64,000 nt of DNA from Undaria pinnatifida (taxonomy: Eukaryota; Sar; Phaeophyceae; Laminariales; Alariaceae): assembly GCA_012845835.1 (NCBI GenBank), contig JABAKD010000006.1:5758318-5822317 (forward strand), read 5' to 3'. A program made the position numbers and the translations under genes. Under the pieces are notes generated by a model, which made no database searches, was not told where the DNA came from, and was given only the letters and a program-made list of their open reading frames with translations. This document shows positions 21,351 through 30,269 of this stretch, piece by piece. The first letter of the stretch is position 1; each line of letters begins with the position of its first letter.

Positions 21351-24300
21351 GACGTCACAGGTTTGGGTTCATGCAACGTTGTGGCATGCAACGAGCTCGA
21401 GCCGGCGACTTCCGATGGCGGTGCTGGTGGATACTGAGGCGGTTGGAGGAAACTACGTGTCACGGCAGTTCATCGAACCCATTGAAGAACGTGATGGTTG
21501 CGGAACGTCGCTGATAAATCCAACGGGAGACGGCCTACTCCGCACAGCAAACCCAAAGAACAGCGCCGTACCCCCGATGGAAGTGGTAGACTCGTGCTTG
21601 CTACCACTAGTCTTTGCACCGGTCGACCAAATCTTCCGCGTGAAGTTCAGGGTGGTGAAAGGACTTCCGCATGCGATGGTGCTTGGAGCCGCGTCCATGA
21701 AGGACAATCGAAGCATCCTCAGCTTCGATGGGGAGGAGGGTTTCCGGCCGACACCATCCTCAGCGTGGGTACCATTCGCCTCGAAGGAGGTCGGAGAGGC
21801 CGCGGCAGGGGCGATGTGTGCCGAATGGGAACACTATTGCGCGGTGAAACCGTCAACGGACGAGCAAGAACCGGACGAATTGGCGGGACCGAAGATCCCG
21901 GCGGGGATTATGGAGTTAGGAAACTCTGTTTGGGAGGACGAAGGCACTCTGCACTGGAAACTACGCATTGCGAAAAACGTAGAGGTTCCAGGTGGTACCA
22001 GTATCCAGGTAGACGCTTTTGTCAAAGGCCCTCAGCCTCAAGTGCAGCAGCTCGTAGTGGTAGAGCCTACTAACCGCTATGATCTTAAACTAGGAGTGGA
22101 TCTAGGAGTGCCAAGGGGGGCACAGTGGTGGTTTCCAGGTATACCACTTCAATGTAAGTTGTCGAATGTTGCCCAGGATAATGTGAAGATCCAGGGGGGG
22201 CTGGTGATTGCGACGGTTTACGCTGTTAACAATTACGATCGGGAACGCATGAAGTCACTCATGAACCCGGTATCGGAGAAACCGACCAGCCCCAAACAGG
22301 ACGAGGGGATCAAAAAGAAAGACAAGAGGAGACCACCGGAGCAATGCAACAAAGGGGGTGAAATCGCAGAGATTCCGAACGAAGCCCCCAAGGTGGAGTA
22401 CATCGATGTGTTCGCGGTCAACCCCAAGAGCGTACCAGCGTGCAAAGGAGTGCCCATGCGACTGGAGCTCAAAGATCCCAACGTCAAGCCATACGTGGCG
22501 CCCATTCGACACTACAGCCCGGAACAGCGCGAAATGATTCAAACGGAGGTGGTGAAACTCCTGAGGAATGGATCCATTCGGGAATCAACTTCCGAGTGGG
22601 CCGCCAATTTTTCGACGGTTCGCAAGAAAGATGGGACAGTGCGGGTTGTACAGGATTTTCGAGGTATCAATGCGCTTCTCAAATCACAGAGTGGTGGACT
22701 CGGGGACTTGCAGCATATTATGGATGAGATGGAAGGGTCGAAGTATTTCTCTAGCATCGATTTAGCTTCAGGATTCTTACAGCTCGAGATCCATGAGGAT
22801 GATCGACACCTGACAGCATTTCGAGACGCTGACGGAAAGCTGTACGAATACGTTCGCTGCGGCTTCGGGTTGAAGACAGTGCCTTCGGCGTTTGCCAACT
22901 ACGTTGGAGGGCGACTGTTAACCGTCAAGGATAGGGGAATCAAGAACTGGTTGGACGACATCGCCATCCCGTCGAAAACCCTTGAAGGTCAGTGGGTACT
23001 GCTGCGAGAAACGTTAGAGTGTCTGAGGCAAGGACGTTTAACCGTAAATCTTCAGAAATCGCATTTCTGTCAGTCGGTCATGGAGTTCGTCGGCATGATC
23101 GTGGATAGACTTGGTACCAGGCCAGCCCCGAGCAAGATCGATGCTATCACGCAGCTGTCCAGGCCGAACACGGTGGAGGAAGTGCGAGTGTTGCTGGGCA
23201 TGACAGGATACTTACGACAGTTCGTACCCCAGTATAGCACGGTGGTGGCACCCATTTCCGACTTGCTGAGAGATCCAAGGTTCAGAACCAAGAGAGCGAA
23301 GAAAGAGAAAGTCCCATGGAGAGAAGAACAGAACAAAGCTTTTGATGCGCTTATCGAAGCTTTGACGTCACCTCCAATCCTAGCCCTGCCGGTGTGGACA
23401 GAACCGTTCTCGCTGTCCACCGATGCCAGTGAGATAGGAGCAGGAGCGGTGCTAACACAATGCATTGAAGGAGTGGAAAAGGTGATCACGTATGGCAGCA
23501 AAAGGTGGTCGAGAGGAGACTCCAAAAGGTCAGCAACGGACCGTGAATGCATGGCGGTCATGTGGGCAGTAAACAAATTCCAACCCTATCTTTGGGGACG
23601 GCCGTTCACGCTCATCACGGACTGTTCGGCGTTGACTTGGCTCTTCAAAAGCCAATCTCTCACACCGAAATACCACCGCTGGGCTCTGAGGTTGATGGAG
23701 CACGACATAACCTTGAAGTGGAGGCCGGGGACACAACATCAGCTCCCAGACGCCATGTCGCGGTTACCGAACAAGAGCATCGTGATCGAAAATTTCGACG
23801 ACTCTTTTCCAGGAGACGAGTCGTTGCCAAACGTTTACAAAGGGCCACAGGGGCCAGTGCTCGACGGCGTACACCTCGAAACCTTAGGAGTAGAAGATGT
23901 GGACGGATCTAGTACTCAAAGTCTTACAGTACTTGCAGCCGTCGCACTCACACCCACAGACCCATCAGAGGCAGATACTCAACAGGCCAAGCTTGTCATT
24001 GCACCGGAGCTTCCAGTGGTGGTCATGCTCGACTGTGGGGGGGGAGGCAGCATCCTTGCATCAGAAGGCTTGCTGACGGTCAGGGGAGCAGTAGACCAGG
24101 ACTGGAGAGCACTGGAATGCATCAGAGCAAACGGACTGGACAAAGGTGCGAAGCTTCTTAGGGTGACAACAGAGTCGCCGGAATGCCTAACCATGTTGAG
24201 AGAGGTGAAACCAGACGTAGTGGTCGGTGACGCCTGCAGGAGGTTTGAAGGGATACGAGAGAAGGAGGGAATATCCGGAGCGAGTAGCCTAACCCAAGCT

Positions 24301-24432
24301 GCCATCGCTTCAGACGCACGATTTTTCATACTCGAATGTTTGGGCAACCTTCTGCGAACGACGGTATGGAACGAGGAGATTCTCCCCGCTTTGGAACGAG
24401 AGTCATACATCGTGGACAAAAAGAAATACTAG
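21346..24432 (+). CDS. pol: Pol part 1: protease, reverse transcriptase, RNase H and N-half of a C5-methyltransferase
   Basis: This frame opens five bases before the gag stop, so it is probably reached by +1 frameshifting; the first ATG is at 21415. Retropepsin follows: 'VLVDTEAVGGNYVS', with Glu (codon 21436-21438) where the family has Gly of D-T/S-G, then a 'VLGA' strand. RT runs about 22.4-23.1 kb with 'FSSIDLASGF' (first catalytic Asp), 'FGLKTVPSAF' and the catalytic 'NWLDDI' (Asp codons 22954-22959; Trp in place of the common Tyr). RNase H has 'STDAS', 'DRECMAVMWA', 'ITDCSALTWL' and a final 'LPDAMSR'. A ~60-residue linker leads into a methyltransferase: motif I 'LDCGGGGSILASEGL' (Asp codon 24031-24033), catalytic-loop Cys at 24235-24237 in 'VVVGDACRRF', and Glu 24334-24336 in 'FFILECLGNLL'. 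TAG at 24430 stops the frame inside that domain, just after a five-A run. Confidence 0.9.
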   Translation, partial: TKTSQVWVHATLWHATSSSRRLPMAVLVDTEAVGGNYVSRQFIEPIEERDGCGTSLINPTGDGLLRTANPKNSAVPPMEVVDSCLLPLVFAPVDQIFRVKFRVVKGLPHAMVLGAASMKDNRSILSFDGEEGFRPTPSSAWVPFASKEVGEAAAGAMCAEWEHYCAVKPSTDEQEPDELAGPKIPAGIMELGNSVWEDEGTLHWKLRIAKNVEVPGGTSIQVDAFVKGPQPQVQQLVVVEPTNRYDLKLGVDLGVPRGAQWWFPGIPLQCKLSNVAQDNVKIQGGLVIATVYAVNNYDRERMKSLMNPVSEKPTSPKQDEGIKKKDKRRPPEQCNKGGEIAEIPNEAPKVEYIDVFAVNPKSVPACKGVPMRLELKDPNVKPYVAPIRHYSPEQREMIQTEVVKLLRNGSIRESTSEWAANFSTVRKKDGTVRVVQDFRGINALLKSQSGGLGDLQHIMDEMEGSKYFSSIDLASGFLQLEIHEDDRHLTAFRDADGKLYEYVRCGFGLKTVPSAFANYVGGRLLTVKDRGIKNWLDDIAIPSKTLEGQWVLLRETLECLRQGRLTVNLQKSHFCQSVMEFVGMIVDRLGTRPAPSKIDAITQLSRPNTVEEVRVLLGMTGYLRQFVPQYSTVVAPISDLLRDPRFRTKRAKKEKVPWREEQNKAFDALIEALTSPPILALPVWTEPFSLSTDASEIGAGAVLTQCIEGVEKVITYGSKRWSRGDSKRSATDRECMAVMWAVNKFQPYLWGRPFTLITDCSALTWLFKSQSLTPKYHRWALRLMEHDITLKWRPGTQHQLPDAMSRLPNKSIVIENFDDSFPGDESLPNVYKGPQGPVLDGVHLETLGVEDVDGSSTQSLTVLAAVALTPTDPSEADTQQAKLVIAPELPVVVMLDCGGGGSILASEGLLTVRGAVDQDWRALECIRANGLDKGAKLLRVTTESPECLTMLREVKPDVVVGDACRRFEGIREKEGISGASSLTQAAIASDARFFILECLGNLLRTTVWNEEILPALERESYIVDKKKY

Positions 24433-24860
24433 CGAGCCAAGTAGGGATTCCATGGAGGAGGAAACGGACATTCGTGGTAGGAATCAAGGGAGGCCTTGCC
24501 ACAAAAAGGAAGTTAGCCGTTTGGAAGCGGAGGTTGGAGAAGGTAAAGCAACCAGTTCAGGAATTAGGGGAATTGCTGGGACGAAGAGGCGCATACTTCT
24601 TGAAAAGAGGTAACGGAGAGCGAGCGATTTACTCGTTCAACGAACCCATCATCTCTTTGAACCGTGCTCACATCATGGGGGAAAGCCAACCGAAGGGTAT
24701 ATCGCACACCCAGCGGATGCGGCACGCCTTGAAGAAGCCGAAGAGTTGCACTTCAACGACTACGCCAAAATCACCACAGGGCAAGAGCACTACGTGATCC
24801 CGCAAACGGTTAGCCAAAGCGCAGCGGCAAACGTCATCGCATATTTCACGTCTCCTCCAA
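23998..24860 (+). other. Divergent DNA (cytosine-5) methyltransferase domain within pol
   Basis: Motifs in family order are: I (D-x-G-G-G-G with a following Asp-containing strand, 'GAVDQDWRALECIRANG'); IV ('VVVGDACRRF', retaining Cys but with Ala-Cys-Arg instead of Pro-Cys-Gln); VI ('LECL', Glu kept, Asn-Val lost); VIII ('GIPWRRKRTFVVG', keeping R-x-R); IX-like ('ADAARLEE'); and X-like ('QSAAANVIAY'). The domain lies in three frames: frame of pol to 24432, -1 frame from the A5 run (24418-24422), -1 again at the G3 run (24695-24697). C5-MTases methylate cytosine via the motif IV Cys and motif VI Glu; both are visible, so activity is possible if the frames are joined, but the altered neighbours make a non-catalytic role equally possible. 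Other Rossmann methyltransferases are less likely because motifs VI and VIII are specific. Confidence 0.75.
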
Positions 24861-25414
24861 TGCTGCGAGCAGTATTAGTTGAACTAGCTGTTCAAGGCTT
24901 ACTGGGAAAACCGGTACCAGAGGTGGCGGAACTAGAAGGGTTGGCCTGCATGGTGTTTGAAGATTACCTCGCAGCATCGAAAGCCTTTGAGGTGACAAGA
25001 GCGGTCACGAGATCGCAGGCAAAGGCCACTTCCCAGGAGCCGGAGGTTGTCTGGGAGGCAGAACCGCCGTTACCTGAGGAGGAGGAGATGGAGAATGCAA
25101 AGGCGCAGACGGTCACTACTACTGAACTACCAGTGGAAGTTGATCGCCCACGCAAACGCAGGGGTCAGAGAGAGCCCATCCCGAGACCGAAACGGCAACG
25201 TGATCCGTTGGAAGAATCACCAAAGGACACCAGCAGCCGTTCAAGCGGATCAGGGAAAGAGGCCAAGGGATCCCAGCGGTCAGAGCCATCCATGTTGGAA
25301 AGGGTGACAGCTATTCTCCAGGATTTGCCACAACTGACGCAGAGGCAGTGCGAAGATATGGTACTTGGCAAGATTCGGAAAGAACTCCAGGAAGCGGGAA
25401 ACCGAGGATCATGA
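24418..25414 (+). CDS. pol: Pol part 2: C-half of the methyltransferase and charged linker, frame-shifted
   Basis: From the A5 run the methyltransferase continues in the -1 frame (24418-24695: 'GIPWRRKRTFVVGIKGG', then a 'SFNEPIISLN' block resembling the strand after the target-recognition region). It shifts -1 again at GGG 24695-24697 to finish with motif IX/X-like sequence (to ~24860). The remainder to TGA 25412-25414 is a linker: an 'AVTRSQAK' motif common just before gypsy integrases, acidic stretch, two basic clusters ('PRKRRGQ', 'PRPKRQR') that could act as nuclear localisation signals, Ser-rich segment and a Leu-rich helix. The frame after the TGA is the same as the integrase frame, so one codon change would join them. 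Confidence 0.75.
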
Positions 25415-25429
25415 GGTGGCGAATATGTG

Positions 25430-27139
25430 ATGGATGATAACGGCCTCTTGTGGATGGCACCTCGGGGAAAGATCCCACGACTTGCAGTTCCCCGATCTCT
25501 CGTTCCAGGGATTATGGCGCTGGCGCACAGCACCTATGGGCATCCGGGGACGGCACGAACTACAGCCTTGATTAGTCATCGGTACTGCTGGCCCACCCTC
25601 ATTAAGGACGTTAGAGACTACGTCCTCTCGTGTGGGTGCAGACGACGCAAGCGGTCAGCGAGTCAACGGGTTGCCATGCTACCGTCGAGGTTTCTACGAC
25701 CCGGAGAAGTACTCGAAGTCGACATCCAGGACATGGGGGTGAAGTCGGATGCAGGCAACAAAGTTCTACTGGTAGCAGTTGACAAAGCCAGCAAGTTCTT
25801 GTTCGCCTTTCCACTCCCTACGAAAGAAGCAATCGGAGTAGCGAGGAAACTGCTCGAAGTGATGCTTGCTTTTGGGCTACCGCTGTATGTTCGCAGTGAT
25901 CCGGGATCCGAGTTCACGGCAGAGGTGATGCAACACTTATGTAAGTGGTTGAACGTGACCATCGCCTATGGGCCTGCCGATCATACACGTGCACAGGGGA
26001 CGGTGGAGAGATTGGGGGGGTGGCTACACGAAGCACTAGGAGAACTGTGCAAGACCTGGCCTCGCAGATGGGACGAATACGTACAACCGGCACTGTGGAT
26101 CCATCGTACCACGCCGGACCTGCGCCTGCCGGGGAAGCCAACTCCCTTCCGTCTGTTCTTCGGTCGTGATACACGCACGCAACTTGATGCTACGCACCCT
26201 GAGATAGATGGTGGTGATTTCAGAGGCGGGATGCACAGTTACGTGGCCGACAAACGTCAAGCGTACAAGGAGGTACGGGATGTACGGATGGCTCTATCGA
26301 AAAGACATGAAGACAGGCAGAAAAATCGTGAAAGTCGGAATGCTGAAATCGGTCGGACCTCGGTAGGCACCCGTGTTGTTGTCGGAGATAAGGTGCTGGT
26401 GAAGGAGGCGGAGTCTGTGATGGTAAGGGAAGGGATACATCATAAACTAGCCCACGAGCACTGGACCGGACCTTGGGAGGTGACTGAAGTTGTCTTACCA
26501 GGACTCAGCTACATCGTCACGATGAATGGGCGAGGGATTCGCCGACGACGGGCGTCAGCATCGAATATCAAGATGTTCCACTTACGTCCGGACGACCTCC
26601 GTCACGACTTCGAAAACGAATTTGCTCACCTGGCATGGGGAGTTGACTTCGGACTGGCGGAGCCGTCGACTGTAGCGTCGCCTATGTATACCCTAATAGA
26701 CAGAAAGGCTGTGATGGGTCAAGGCAACGCTTGGAAGTGGCGATACAAGGGACGATTCGTGGATGGCACAGAGTCGCAGTGGCTGTCCGAAGAGGAGGCA
26801 CGAGACAGCTTCACCCCTTTACAGCTGGACGTTTTCCATGCGCTGTGGGAAACGTATCACGGAGCGGAGTGCCGGGCAAGACCAACTTCGACGCTAACGC
26901 GGAAGGAAAGAGATGGGATCGACCGCGAACAAGCGTTGAAACAACACCCCGTGGGGACCGTAATCTGGAGGGAATTCGCGGACGCTGAAGGAAACAAGAA
27001 GCGTCACCTTTCAAAAGTCTTCGACTACAAGTCACCGTACTGGCGGGTTCGGTACGCAGACGGAGATTGGGAGGAGCTCAACGAACGTGAAATCCTGAAA
27101 GGTAGGAGGACCGGAAATTCGCAATCCGGTTCCCCGTAA
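25430..27139 (+). CDS. pol: Pol part 3: integrase with GPY/F, chromodomain-like and Tudor-like modules
   Basis: Inserts the cDNA into the host genome. It has an N-terminal zinc-binding region 'AHSTYGHPG' and 'CGC' (spacing C-x-C, one residue shorter than the usual C-x2-C). The catalytic core is 'LEVDIQDMG' (first Asp), 'RSDPGSEF' (second Asp) and 'GTVERLGG' (Glu), with exactly 35 residues between the second Asp and the Glu. A GPY/F-type module follows ('HWTGPWEVTEVV ... SNIKMFHLRP'). Next is a chromodomain-like stretch ('WKWRYKGRFVDG ... W' and a following helix), then a Tudor-like end ('YWRVRYADGDWEELNEREIL'), a combination seen in some chromovirus-like elements. First ATG at 25430; the upstream in-frame codon is separated from the linker only by TGA 25412-25414. 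All catalytic residues are present. Confidence 0.92.
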   Translation: MDDNGLLWMAPRGKIPRLAVPRSLVPGIMALAHSTYGHPGTARTTALISHRYCWPTLIKDVRDYVLSCGCRRRKRSASQRVAMLPSRFLRPGEVLEVDIQDMGVKSDAGNKVLLVAVDKASKFLFAFPLPTKEAIGVARKLLEVMLAFGLPLYVRSDPGSEFTAEVMQHLCKWLNVTIAYGPADHTRAQGTVERLGGWLHEALGELCKTWPRRWDEYVQPALWIHRTTPDLRLPGKPTPFRLFFGRDTRTQLDATHPEIDGGDFRGGMHSYVADKRQAYKEVRDVRMALSKRHEDRQKNRESRNAEIGRTSVGTRVVVGDKVLVKEAESVMVREGIHHKLAHEHWTGPWEVTEVVLPGLSYIVTMNGRGIRRRRASASNIKMFHLRPDDLRHDFENEFAHLAWGVDFGLAEPSTVASPMYTLIDRKAVMGQGNAWKWRYKGRFVDGTESQWLSEEEARDSFTPLQLDVFHALWETYHGAECRARPTSTLTRKERDGIDREQALKQHPVGTVIWREFADAEGNKKRHLSKVFDYKSPYWRVRYADGDWEELNEREILKGRRTGNSQSGSP

Positions 27140-27511
27140 ACGTGGAACGTGAAGTGGAGACGGATGGAGAAAGGGAGAAGACGCTGGCCAAAGATCGACC
27201 AGCGAGGAGGATCAAGGCCTCGGCCTACCCGAGTTAATGGGAAAAGCCGGGAAGTGGTGGATAAGAGGCTTTCAGCTGGTGCGCTTGATGAGAAATACTA
27301 GCAAGTCCAGCAGTACCGATCTGGGACCTAATGCGAAAAATGCGCGAGGCCCAGGGTCCCTACCCCCTGAGAGACGCCTATCCATGAAAATGTTAGACGC
27401 CACTCATTCGAGCCTTAGGGTAATCGAAACACGATTAAGTGTGGGAAAAGGCCCTCACTCTTACTCCAGTGTATCCGCAGCCCGGTTAGCACGGTCTTCC
27501 TGAGCCGTGCT
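27140..27511 (+). other. Non-coding tail between pol and 3' LTR
   Basis: About 370 bp with no domain after the pol stop, ending in the polypurine tract. A 'gatgagaaatactagcaagtc' stretch resembles the 24.42-kb region only loosely. Confidence 0.5.
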
Positions 27512-27518
27512 GGGGGGG
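27512..27518 (+). other. Polypurine tract
   Basis: Seven G directly before the 3' LTR, preceded by T, serving as the probable plus-strand primer. It is short and G-only compared with typical mixed purine tracts. Confidence 0.55.
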
Positions 27519-27959
27519 TGTTGCGGCGGATTGACATGACGTCACATGAAATCCCGTGGCGGAATGCTTCCTAGGTCTGTATAACGCCGATCAGTCTAGA
27601 AAGCGTGCTGCTCACGGCCTCAGTCCAAAAACACACAAAACCAAACGAGGGAAAAAGGAACCTGAACTTGATCTGACACGAGTGTGAGTGACTGCGAACC
27701 GAGCTTGAGTACAGCTATCGTTACCGTGAGGCATTGTTGGAGGTTTCATCCGGAGATCTGTTATATTGTACGAGCGCTTGGAAGAGGACCGCGTCGTACG
27801 AGACTGGTGTTTGCAGGCAGCTGTTGCAACAAGCAGACGGGAGGGATCAGCCTGAAGGTAGACACGGAGGAAACGAACTAGAAGCGGTGAGAGAGTTGGG
27901 ACAAGGGATTGGAGACTTGGGTACGTGTGACTTAAATAGCTCTTTATCCGTTCGTTACA
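27519..27959 (+). repeat. 3' LTR, 441 bp
   Basis: Same length as the 5' LTR, with a single visible difference (G at 27839). Carries the same TGACGTCA (27537-27544) and TATAA (27580-27584) sites. Confidence 0.97.
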
Positions 27960-27963
27960 CTAG
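27960..27963. other. Target-site duplication CTAG (3')
   Basis: Matches the CTAG before the 5' LTR. Confidence 0.9.
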
Positions 27964-28134
27964 CGCAACGCCGCCCTGACTTCTTCGCCTTGTTGCGTTT
28001 CCCCACCATGCAATTTATACCTTCTATGAGCCCAACAATGCCGTCATCTTTAGTTAGTTCATAGGGTCTGCTAGTTTTTTCCCTTTTTCATTTTGCTTGC
28101 TTCCCGTTCTTGTCGTGTGTTTTCTTGATTTATT

Positions 28135-28598
28135 TGAGTTATATTTCCTTTCCTTCCTCACTTACTGTTCTTTTTTTTTTTTTCCTTCCTTTTCTCTTCT
28201 CTTCGTTTCTGTTCTTTGTTTATTTTTTTCCTGTTGCCTTGAGTCGACGTGCGTATGCGAAGTGATAGGTACTACGTGTGATATATACGTGGTGGTCTTT
28301 CCTGTGGGTGCCAAGCGGTTGTATAGTCGGGGTGTTTTTTACGCGAGTAGTGAGACTTGTTAAACCGTATTGATCTGGCACATCAAAGGCTAACTCCCGA
28401 TTTCACCTTTATAGTCTATACTTCTGGCGGAGGCATGAATCGCGCCAGCTGTGATATATGCGTGTATCACCTTTGTTTTGTTTGTGTTTATTCTCTGGAG
28501 TATTCCTCCACTCCAGAGTGACTGGAGCCTGTCCTGTGACCACGGACTTGATTAGGCGAGTTAAAGTCAGAACAACAACAACAACAACAACAAGCATC
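28135..28598 (+). repeat. Dispersed ~410-bp repeat R5, downstream copy
   Basis: Pyrimidine-rich lead and body match 16475-16885 in direct orientation; the tail is a longer (CAA)n run at about 28571-28593. Microsatellite-tailed copies of this kind can come from a non-LTR retroposon, but no tRNA-like promoter boxes were recognised. Confidence 0.85.
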
Positions 28599-29035
28599 AG
28601 GACTGGTTGTATGTTTTCGCTTATTGTGTCATTTGCAGCTATAAATACGTGCCCCAGCGGACTTATAGTATGAGCCACCGAACCATTGAGATCCCGAGGA
28701 GGTGACTCGAATATCACAGGGGGGCACCAAGTCTTCGTACGGCAGAATCATCCCACGATCATAGTAGTAGGGTTGCACTTTTGGCGCCAAAAATCCCCCG
28801 GCCAATTGAGCTCCTCGCGGGAGGAAGTACCGGTGAGTAGGCAAGTAATTTCACGAGTGCATATTGTTTTAGGGCTAACGCGTAGAAGCTTGGTCGGGAT
28901 GTGCGAACGAATGCCTTCGAAGTCATGTAGTATCAGGTGAGATATTGAGTTCCTCATGTGAGGAGCTCACGGACGTTCTGCTGCACGCCAACTGCAGGAT
29001 AGCTCAGCAGGGTGGAATCGATTTTTGGCTTTTTT

Positions 29036-29262
29036 CTATCGATTGGCCCGGGGTCATTCGCACGCACGTGTGACCCCGCTGATCCTCTACGGTATTACGT
29101 TTGTTCGTTCTCTTTTAATTTTTCGGTACTCGACAATCCACAACGCGGAACAGTTAACTGTAAGCTACGCTGGGCTTTAAAAGTCTCGTCTAGGCTCTTT
29201 TGTCCGTGGGGTAGAGAGTCACCCGTTCGTGCGGGTGGCTTCAATCTAGCAGTACAGTAGTG
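29036..29262 (+). repeat. Dispersed repeat R4 with palindromic CACTCG/CGAGTG-type ends, diverged copy
   Basis: Opens with ggggtcattcgcacgcacgt and closes with gagtcacccgttcgtgcggg. The same head-tail organisation is seen at 46.15, 49.38 and 50.11 kb. Confidence 0.55.
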
Positions 29263-29321
29263 AAAAAATGGGTCTCACCCGACAAATATACTCACCCACA
29301 TAGGATATTATACGGAGTAAG

Positions 29322-29403
29322 TACCAACAACGCAGCTTGCAAAGATGAGTATTGACCTGAAATTCATCGAACTCACGGCTGACGTCTTTGATATATATTT
29401 TAT
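29322..29403 (-). repeat. Dispersed repeat family R3, minus copy
   Basis: Reverse complement matches 3214-3310 and 51410-51500, including the 'acgtcagccgtgagttcgat' block. Confidence 0.75.
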
Positions 29404-29689
29404 AAAATATATCTACAGACGACGGCCTGGCCCAGAGCACGGGAGCGTGAATTGGCGAGATTCGATGCTAGTCGACGAGCATAATAAGCTGAAAGGTGGC
29501 AATGAATGCTGAATCTTGTGCGCGATAAACATGAGGCACGTACATGTATGTACCGAGATGCAGAAGGGGAAGACACCAGTAGTACCTACCTGTGATGACG
29601 GCTTTTTACTGTCCTGAAGGTCGGTGAGGGTACGATCTCTTACGAGTTGTGCGGGAGAGTACAAAAAGTGACTATTAAAGAGTATAGGG

Positions 29690-29875
29690 GATAACAAAAA
29701 AATATATTCCAGCTGTGAGATCGAGAAAGATTTCGTCGAAACTCATATCTGCAAGCTGTGTGTGATACTCCGATCGCGCGTATTACGGGTTGTGTGTCCT
29801 CATTAAGGATATAGGTCGGCGACTCCCCTTGCAACTACCGTGTAGCTATCAGGGTCAACAGGGTATATTATATAA
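29690..29875 (+). repeat. Dispersed repeat family R2, copy
   Basis: Core and tail conserved (ttccagctgtgagatcgaga, catatctgcaagctgtgtgt, ataggtcggcgactcccctt), without poly-G extension. Confidence 0.8.
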
Positions 29876-30269
29876 TACCAGAGAACTCCAAGGAACATAC
29901 AACAACAAGGGCAACTATAAAACCCGTTTTTGAGGCGATATGCATAACACCATAGAACCCCGAGCGACACACAACAACAAGAGGGACCTCCCACCTGCGT
30001 GCTCACCGTAATACGAATACACGTACTTGGGCGTGAAATAAACAATCTCGCGTGGGTGTGGGAGGATACATATATTAGCTCGGCGGACGCAATTAAACAG
30101 CCAACAATTGCCAAATATACGCTGTTAGCTGGTACTTCGTATGATATTATTAGCTAGTGAGACATTGCAAGAAATTTTACTTAGGACCCTACCGACAGGA
30201 CGGGATTTGTCTCCCGCGGTACTTGTTTCTGGCGTGGAAGGTCATTAAAGCTTCAGCGTTTACCACTTC

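Larger units (their letters stand above)
17234..27959 (+). mobile_element. Ty3/gypsy-type LTR retrotransposon carrying a cytosine-methyltransferase domain
   Basis: The element is 10.7 kb: identical-length 441-bp LTRs (TG...CA), CTAG target-site duplication, primer-binding site abutting the 5' LTR and a G-run polypurine tract abutting the 3' LTR. Internal order is a long AT-rich leader, Pro/Gln/Gly-rich gag-like frame, protease, reverse transcriptase, RNase H, a C5-cytosine methyltransferase-like domain, a charged linker, integrase with GPY/F-like module, a chromodomain-like segment and a Tudor-like tail. RT before integrase defines the Ty3/gypsy (Metaviridae-type) order. The LTRs differ at one position (17554 A versus 27839 G), implying recent insertion, yet pol is broken by two apparent one-base deletions and one TGA. 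No capsid domain was recognised. Confidence 0.93.
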
